Shown in pieces: positions 52,401-53,892 of a stretch of DNA of 53,892 bases. This stretch comes from a virus. Position numbers and translations under genes: made by a program. The stretch lies in IMG/VR virus record IMGVR_UViG_3300009550_000020, positions 1 to 53,892 of that record. One strand, given 5' to 3'. The first letter of the stretch is position 1; every line of letters starts with the position of its first letter. The notes under the pieces were generated by a model that worked only from the letters and a program-made list of their open reading frames with translations, had not been told where the DNA came from and made no database searches.

Positions 52401-53892
52401 CAGGGTCTCCTACTCTTGGATATGTATGATTAGTTGAGTTACTATCAAGATCACAAGTAAATGTTAATGAATTTGCTGCTATTGTAACTGTATCACTAGT
52501 TGTAAAACTATGTGAGCCAATAGTCAATTCCATTACACCTGTTATGTAATTATAGTCTGCGGCTGTAACATCTCTTTGAACACTTCCTGCTGTGATAGTA
52601 ATTGCATTTGATACAGTGCCTCCTACATAAGTATGAGCTCCTCCGCCACTTTTTACTACTGTTTGTTCAAGAATAACTTTGCCAATTACTTCTTTTAATC
52701 TTGCGTAAGCGGCTAATGTTGTAGCTTTTTGTCCGTCAGCAAGTTGTTTAGTTGTGCCAACAAAGTATTGAATTGCTGCATCAAAAGTTTGTAGGTTACC
52801 ACCGTATGTAAGGTCATACCTCAATGCATCTAAAATTAATCCTATATCGTTTTCGCATTGAGCAACATCATATGAATATGTTGAAACAAATGGTGAAATT
52901 TCTGCTGCAACCTGATCTGCAATCCAAGCAGTAATTTCTTTGATAATAAAGTTTCTATTGTTTTCTAATTGTGTTCTAGCATCTCCGTAACCAGTAAGAT
53001 AGCTTGTATTATAACCAGTTGGATCTGTAAGTCCTGTAACACCAACACCTTCGATAGTAATACTATTTGCAACAGCAGACACCCAAGTATGTACTGATGT
53101 ATCACTGCTTACTCCAACGTTAACTGTAATAGTATCTGCTGTTACAGCTGAAATTGTAAGTGCAGTTTCACTTGCTGGATCTGTTGATCTTGGATATGTA
53201 TGCTGTGTATTGTTTCCATCTGAAGCACAAGTAAATGTTAAACTATTATCTGCAATTATTACTGATGTACCAATTTGCAAATTATGATTACCAATGTTGA
53301 CTACTAGTAATCCTGTGTTAGGATCGTATGTTGTTCCTGTTGTTGCTGTAAAAGTTTTGTCATTATCTAAAATTTCAATAATTTCGTCCCAAAGAGCATT
53401 AACACGAGTTTCGTATGCAGATAATAGTGTAACGTTTGTTGTAAATGCTTTTGCTTGTGTAAATGCTTCTACGTGTTGTGCTTTTTGTGCAGCGAATAAT
53501 GCAGCAGGGAATCTTCCATTAAAATATGTAAGTGCAGAACTAACAGATCTATAATTTGTGTCAAATGCAGCGTCCCATCTAATTGCATCAACTAATAATC
53601 CTGTATCTCTTTCACATTTTGCTTGGTCATATGTATAGCCTGCCCATATGCTTGGTGAAGCTGCTGCTATTTGTTGATTGATCCAAGTAACAGTATCTGC
53701 TGCGATTTGATCTCTTTCAACTAACAGTGTTTCGTTTGCAAATTTATAATCCGGTTCTCTAAAACGTAAAACAAATTCTTCAACTGGAGTATCTCTGTTG
53801 ATACCTACAATACTTACTGTTTGTAGTCCTTCAAATGCACCTGTACCAGTAACAAATGCACGGTCAAATTCAAATGCTTTTGGTGAATAACC
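43402..53892 (-). CDS. Giant tail fibre protein with C-terminal S74 chaperone domain (5' end outside window)
   Basis: One open frame runs off the right edge: at least 3496 residues, with no stop and no credible start inside. Much of it is Gly/Thr/Asn/Ser-rich beta repeats. The last about 115 residues are a peptidase S74 intramolecular chaperone (SDARLK with the Ser-Lys dyad, then a PEAGLLAQEVQKVLPEVV segment and a coiled end), which cleaves itself after trimer folding. Notable parts: three or more YD-x-AKC-x-RD helical modules near the visible N-terminal side, TTVNAFGAATTINMG repeats (45.8-46.8 kb), FLRSD repeats, and a cupredoxin-like domain (49375-49620). Probably the main host-contact fibre. 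Confidence 0.93.
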   Translation of the reverse strand, partial: GYSPKAFEFDRAFVTGTGAFEGLQTVSIVGINRDTPVEEFVLRFREPDYKFANETLLVERDQIAADTVTWINQQIAAASPSIWAGYTYDQAKCERDTGLLVDAIRWDAAFDTNYRSVSSALTYFNGRFPAALFAAQKAQHVEAFTQAKAFTTNVTLLSAYETRVNALWDEIIEILDNDKTFTATTGTTYDPNTGLLVVNIGNHNLQIGTSVIIADNSLTFTCASDGNNTQHTYPRSTDPASETALTISAVTADTITVNVGVSSDTSVHTWVSAVANSITIEGVGVTGLTDPTGYNTSYLTGYGDARTQLENNRNFIIKEITAWIADQVAAEISPFVSTYSYDVAQCENDIGLILDALRYDLTYGGNLQTFDAAIQYFVGTTKQLADGQKATTLAAYARLKEVIGKVILEQTVVKSGGGAHTYVGGTVSNAITITAGSVQRDVTAADYNYITGVMELTIGSHSFTTSDTVTIAANSLTFTCDLDSNSTNHTYPRVGDPAYNTAIAITAVTGTTITVNVGPAGNALTQDTSATPGTTDSANFAKDRIQEIIDYINSDGATPPTKVEPADAWVANQAFVEDKNRLYSEAQKNIGQNVNAYIETQVDAAQWYNFVYDNAKCLRDTKLIVEAVAKDAWDTGNRYSRSAGLSYYNKNIGDSSQITISGQERQTISAINQAKALTLATITNLSTSAQNFVGSRFDIVTTIINDGADLPDAQDVSSEGDITNDFKTNATESTFNAATDVNTTADVFTITGHGFTNLQKVIYDPDNNPPIQGLDAEQTYYIKIVNDDEFTLCFDESGDFAVNVIATSTGTHKFLSGVIEFFVNEITSSHTTYQKLELESGSESYEFVPGRQITGVTGASNNAAIVFSWKPAIRELIVSIEEVAVGQSLLRIQFDETSTITSDHASTPNTTIGVNAAQTQLGLGTATFAVKATDGSSALTNLANLPENQVWFHRPSIVNSSSHTWEYAGSGTDYNALPQNGGNTKAEFEQFEELPGRVYSSGTNELGDFKVGDFITAFNRTGNITFRNKVQVDELDALRLSLSDVAIEEISTSVNLGDDELGGASNSRLSTQLAVRAFISNRLGGFVDKTVSTAAVPGAIVQLNTNGQLNGDLIPATRQFTNTNTNGYLSRLQQVDNIPPVDLKAGDIATENYEQVELTLSGNISAADGATISQPTAFGAIGYAKGLYGSSGNILVASIGGEWIVGDDSTGSQFQTGVGNNLFVDGVDSGVYPTNIGVSSQVVDNFFLKSSNSSQFLVLDPTDNYTFTTSTITTLERTSNVTTATTSGAHNLIVGNQISVTCDDNETFETNTTVLSTPTSTTFTYSNVDPDDVASFSVSSGFVGSVVRSADGNAQGRVTETRFGVLSGIDNANIVGGTLYTPTVGNKTYLDVNLSIVPVSYGLTATNNGSGAYTLTGSDRDGSVSGDNDNISVLVGDTITITNNSSSSHPLYFKTVAGTGTGNLVSGATGQGSHSGAAISWTPTAAGTYYYQCSNHSAMVGTLTVTNPVASGATADITVTAGQVTDVDIKTGGTGYAINDNLTATNSQLGGTGSGFQIVVTATEKRAYIDIIGGELFVASSSSVDFVEDNTAVQTARIINLDDIITHNFLAGSSGAGGAVDYTNFRINIPNHGFKDGDPLKYDTLGNTPIGGILNGQVVYAKFIDNNTIELYEGFSLLNKIEFASTPANNNHNLTRSTVNITDNSIIIEAHGYTTGDAIRINTLSDGSSANALPIVDGADPIPDGSRFFVGSVTTNSFTLHVLRSDALSSINDLVTNPEDLTSTGVGSAKSTQSNAQVTGQINTSSRLKKNWNTLAVTNIDAENIISGIISPSRLGGSGVPNSDSFLRGDSAYAVVVQKLKKASTTDNPITLTGSSISQEFYSTVSIGVDNVDLDPGGTFSTLGVSKFLQSQFDVNSNASGEVFIKDGIVDAGTLDGLDSAYFLNPANLTSPVPVNRGGTNITTYARGDLLYAETTGTLNPLNIGRNNAILKSNGGTPEWGTALDLAEGLDVGAAALTSGSTGSGSVYNENVTSLSIGGAATNIDIGSTSGTRNLFPFLSGYDASASQNVVANLASITATTNDATANGLNEIPLDDTSSVLTGMVVTGSASIPANTTVSGVTTEYIYLSNNTTGTILSGQSLTFTYTPKTLGVEVGDTINIGSSTKTNLDGTWPVTGATANATSFTFQTDDNVTSNPVDAPAGQLTINANFVVRNPNMFIGNAQTSTAPVDGIIGGTSAVGIDTAGGNLTLQAGLGTGNATGGDFIVRTGESLTTSDIQHIATTRMTIDTAGKAAFTGEVEVNNNISTTETTVALLDDTATTINMGGSATAIDIGAATGTTTIKNNLDVDGDANVDGGDITTNQTSMNVINTNATTVNAFGAATTINMGTGGDGGGTTTIGHDLVVSGDLTVNGDTTTINSTELTVDDKTITVASGAADGAAANGAGLVVDGANASLLWDNTNTSWDSTEDFNLASGKAYYINDASVLNSTTLGGAVVNSSLETLGTITTGVWNGTIISPTYGGTGVNNGTKTITLGGNFTHSGAHTLTLTTTNNTSVTLPTSGTLAVTGTGLQQFASTTSAQLAGVISDETGTGNLVFNNNPNFTNSVTTSSTSFAAFNTNATTVNAFGAATGLSLGATTGTTTVNNALDVLGNLSIGGLSDLTVSGGTFSLANTGATTVNAFGAATTINMGASTGTMNLNNANVVVAGDLAVNGNTFDTDETGTFNLLKDNTTAIAFGQAATAIVIGETTGTSTFRHNVAIDQDLTITGNLVIGAIDDVPIGQTTPAAGGFTTLSANNFVTFTDSTNATGTFAGGAAAVKITGGLHVAKDIKADNFIGDASASDLTSGTIPDARVPSSAITQHQTDITATGALNGGSITSGFGNVDIGTSTFSGNGSGLTDLSATQLTTGTIPDSRIQSSGVTQHQGDITGVGQLASGSISSGFGNIDIGTNSITATGAASLGSTNFNDNNLTNVGNIALDSLSADNGTSISVNANAIVTVLNTSSATSTTTGALRISGGIGVAGNIYGAAIYTSDGSNIQSLNASFLSSGTVPNTRIDGTYSNLTGTGALDAGEITANFGNINIGTSTFTGNGSGLTSVDADTVDGINSTSFLRSDADDTATGLITVSRSGEMLKLADSSSTGSPYIGLWQASTRRAYIQYTDTGDVLQLANEGGSTRLDIDGGVGGLKFIEGSNTYTVWHSGNDGAGSGLNADTVDGISSGSFLRSDTNDSFSGTISGTGDINISGNITAATYSGDGSGLTGVTATNASTLDNLDSTQFLRSDQSDTMDAGDNTKLTILCNDAGNAELELRGEGQGTGRLFVGQSSAYGGGIEYNGDNTPATSGAGSDKITLYRRDNGTDAWTAYNNYNDNNWEFRGEVTAYSSDARLKDVSGNIEGAVEKVKALNGVIYTWNDTAFEKGLKTYADSNSPEAGLLAQEVQKVLPEVVAPAPFDNEYLTIKYERVVPLLVEAIKEQQSQIDELKEMVAKLLDK
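43405..43749 (-). other. Peptidase S74 (intramolecular chaperone) domain of the tail fibre
   Basis: Domain of about 115 residues at the fibre C-terminus. SDARLKDVSG carries the Ser and Lys of the catalytic dyad. A Gly-Leu-Leu-Ala-Gln-Glu-Val-Gln segment and a terminal helix (EAIKEQQSQIDELKEMVAKL) are typical. It helps trimerise the fibre and is normally released by self-cleavage before the Ser. Confidence 0.88.
45825..46775 (-). repeat. Near-identical fibre repeats at DNA level
   Basis: Three copies of a block near GCACCAAATGCATTTAC on the plus strand (about 45830-45861, 45997-46026, 46743-46772) code for TTVNAFGAATTINMG-type segments. Copies at such short distance could recombine and vary fibre length. 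Confidence 0.7.
49375..49620 (-). other. Cupredoxin-like domain in the tail fibre
   Basis: About 80 residues from VSVLVGDTITITNNSSSSHP to GTYYYQCSNHSAMVGTLTVT. The ligand set of a type 1 copper site is present: His (in SSHPLYF), Cys, His two residues later and Met two residues after that (C-x2-H-x2-M, the amicyanin spacing). The His-to-Cys gap is 44, compared with 39 in amicyanin and 47 in plastocyanin. Confidence 0.6.

Noticed and set aside
1-53892. tRNA genes, CRISPR arrays, insertion sequences, integrase or attachment sites
   Set aside because: No cloverleaf candidate, regular short repeats with spacers, transposase or integrase motif was seen. The repeats found lie within coding sequence.

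Overview
The window is part of the genome of a T4-like (Myoviridae-morphology) bacteriophage. The hallmark T4 set is present and recognisable: tail sheath gp18, tail tube gp19, neck proteins gp13 and gp14, tail sheath stabiliser gp15, terminase gp16 and gp17, head completion nuclease gp4, ssDNA-binding gp32, and the recombination genes uvsX, uvsY and uvsW. The sequence is visibly AT-rich. The conserved small genes and the gene neighbourhoods resemble marine T4-like phages (cyanophage and pelagiphage type). No photosynthesis gene is seen here, so the host cannot be named. The Kdo and LPS-type sugar genes point to a Gram-negative host. Gene density is very high, with many 1-40 base overlaps. There is no rRNA, tRNA, CRISPR array or insertion sequence.

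Most genes are on the minus strand and are read from right to left. From the right edge: (1) an enormous tail-fibre gene, open at the window edge, ending in an S74 chaperone domain (43402 to beyond 53892); (2) a small-gene and glycosyltransferase block with a 1099-residue repeat protein (38878-43312); (3) a plus-strand block of gp14, gp15 and a NUDIX hydrolase, divergent from gp13 (33952-38915); (4) sheath, tube, baseplate-tube junction, gp4, gp16, a head protein with a capsid-targeting-like N-terminus, a peptidoglycan-binding protein, gp17 and a LysM protein (20750-33537); (5) the recombination and replication genes gp32, uvsX, uvsY (17797-20622); (6) a glycan cluster of transferases, nucleotidyltransferases and a methyltransferase (10388-17789); (7) a 410-residue unknown plus uvsW and conserved phage genes (6026-10371); (8) Kdo synthesis genes kdsA and kdsB with an unknown gene between them, apt, and a very short DNA polymerase III alpha-like gene (1756-6029); (9) structural-type genes at the left edge (1-1342).

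How the genes work together: gp16 and gp17 package DNA, gp4, gp13 and gp14 complete the head, gp15, gp18, gp19 and the junction protein build the tail, and the giant fibre probably contacts the host. UvsX, UvsY, UvsW and gp32 form the T4-type recombination-dependent replication machinery. KdsA and KdsB would make CMP-Kdo. Three related proteins with capsule-transferase-like domains (KpsC/KpsS-like), several other glycosyltransferases and two nucleotidyltransferases could use activated sugars to modify a glycan or virion protein.

Regulation: two promoter classes can be read. Four sites match TTGAC(A/T)-17 bases-TA(T/G)TAT (host sigma-70 type). Many structural genes are preceded by a T4-late-like box (N)ATAAATA. 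Several of these boxes lie only 4-6 bases from the start codon, which would give leaderless mRNAs. Two terminators carry UUCG tetraloops. The most unusual protein content: a 186-residue Pol III alpha-like gene that starts at the catalytic motif, a cupredoxin-like domain inside the tail fibre, and a 1099-residue protein with seven degenerate glycosyltransferase-like units followed by two SCP2-like domains.
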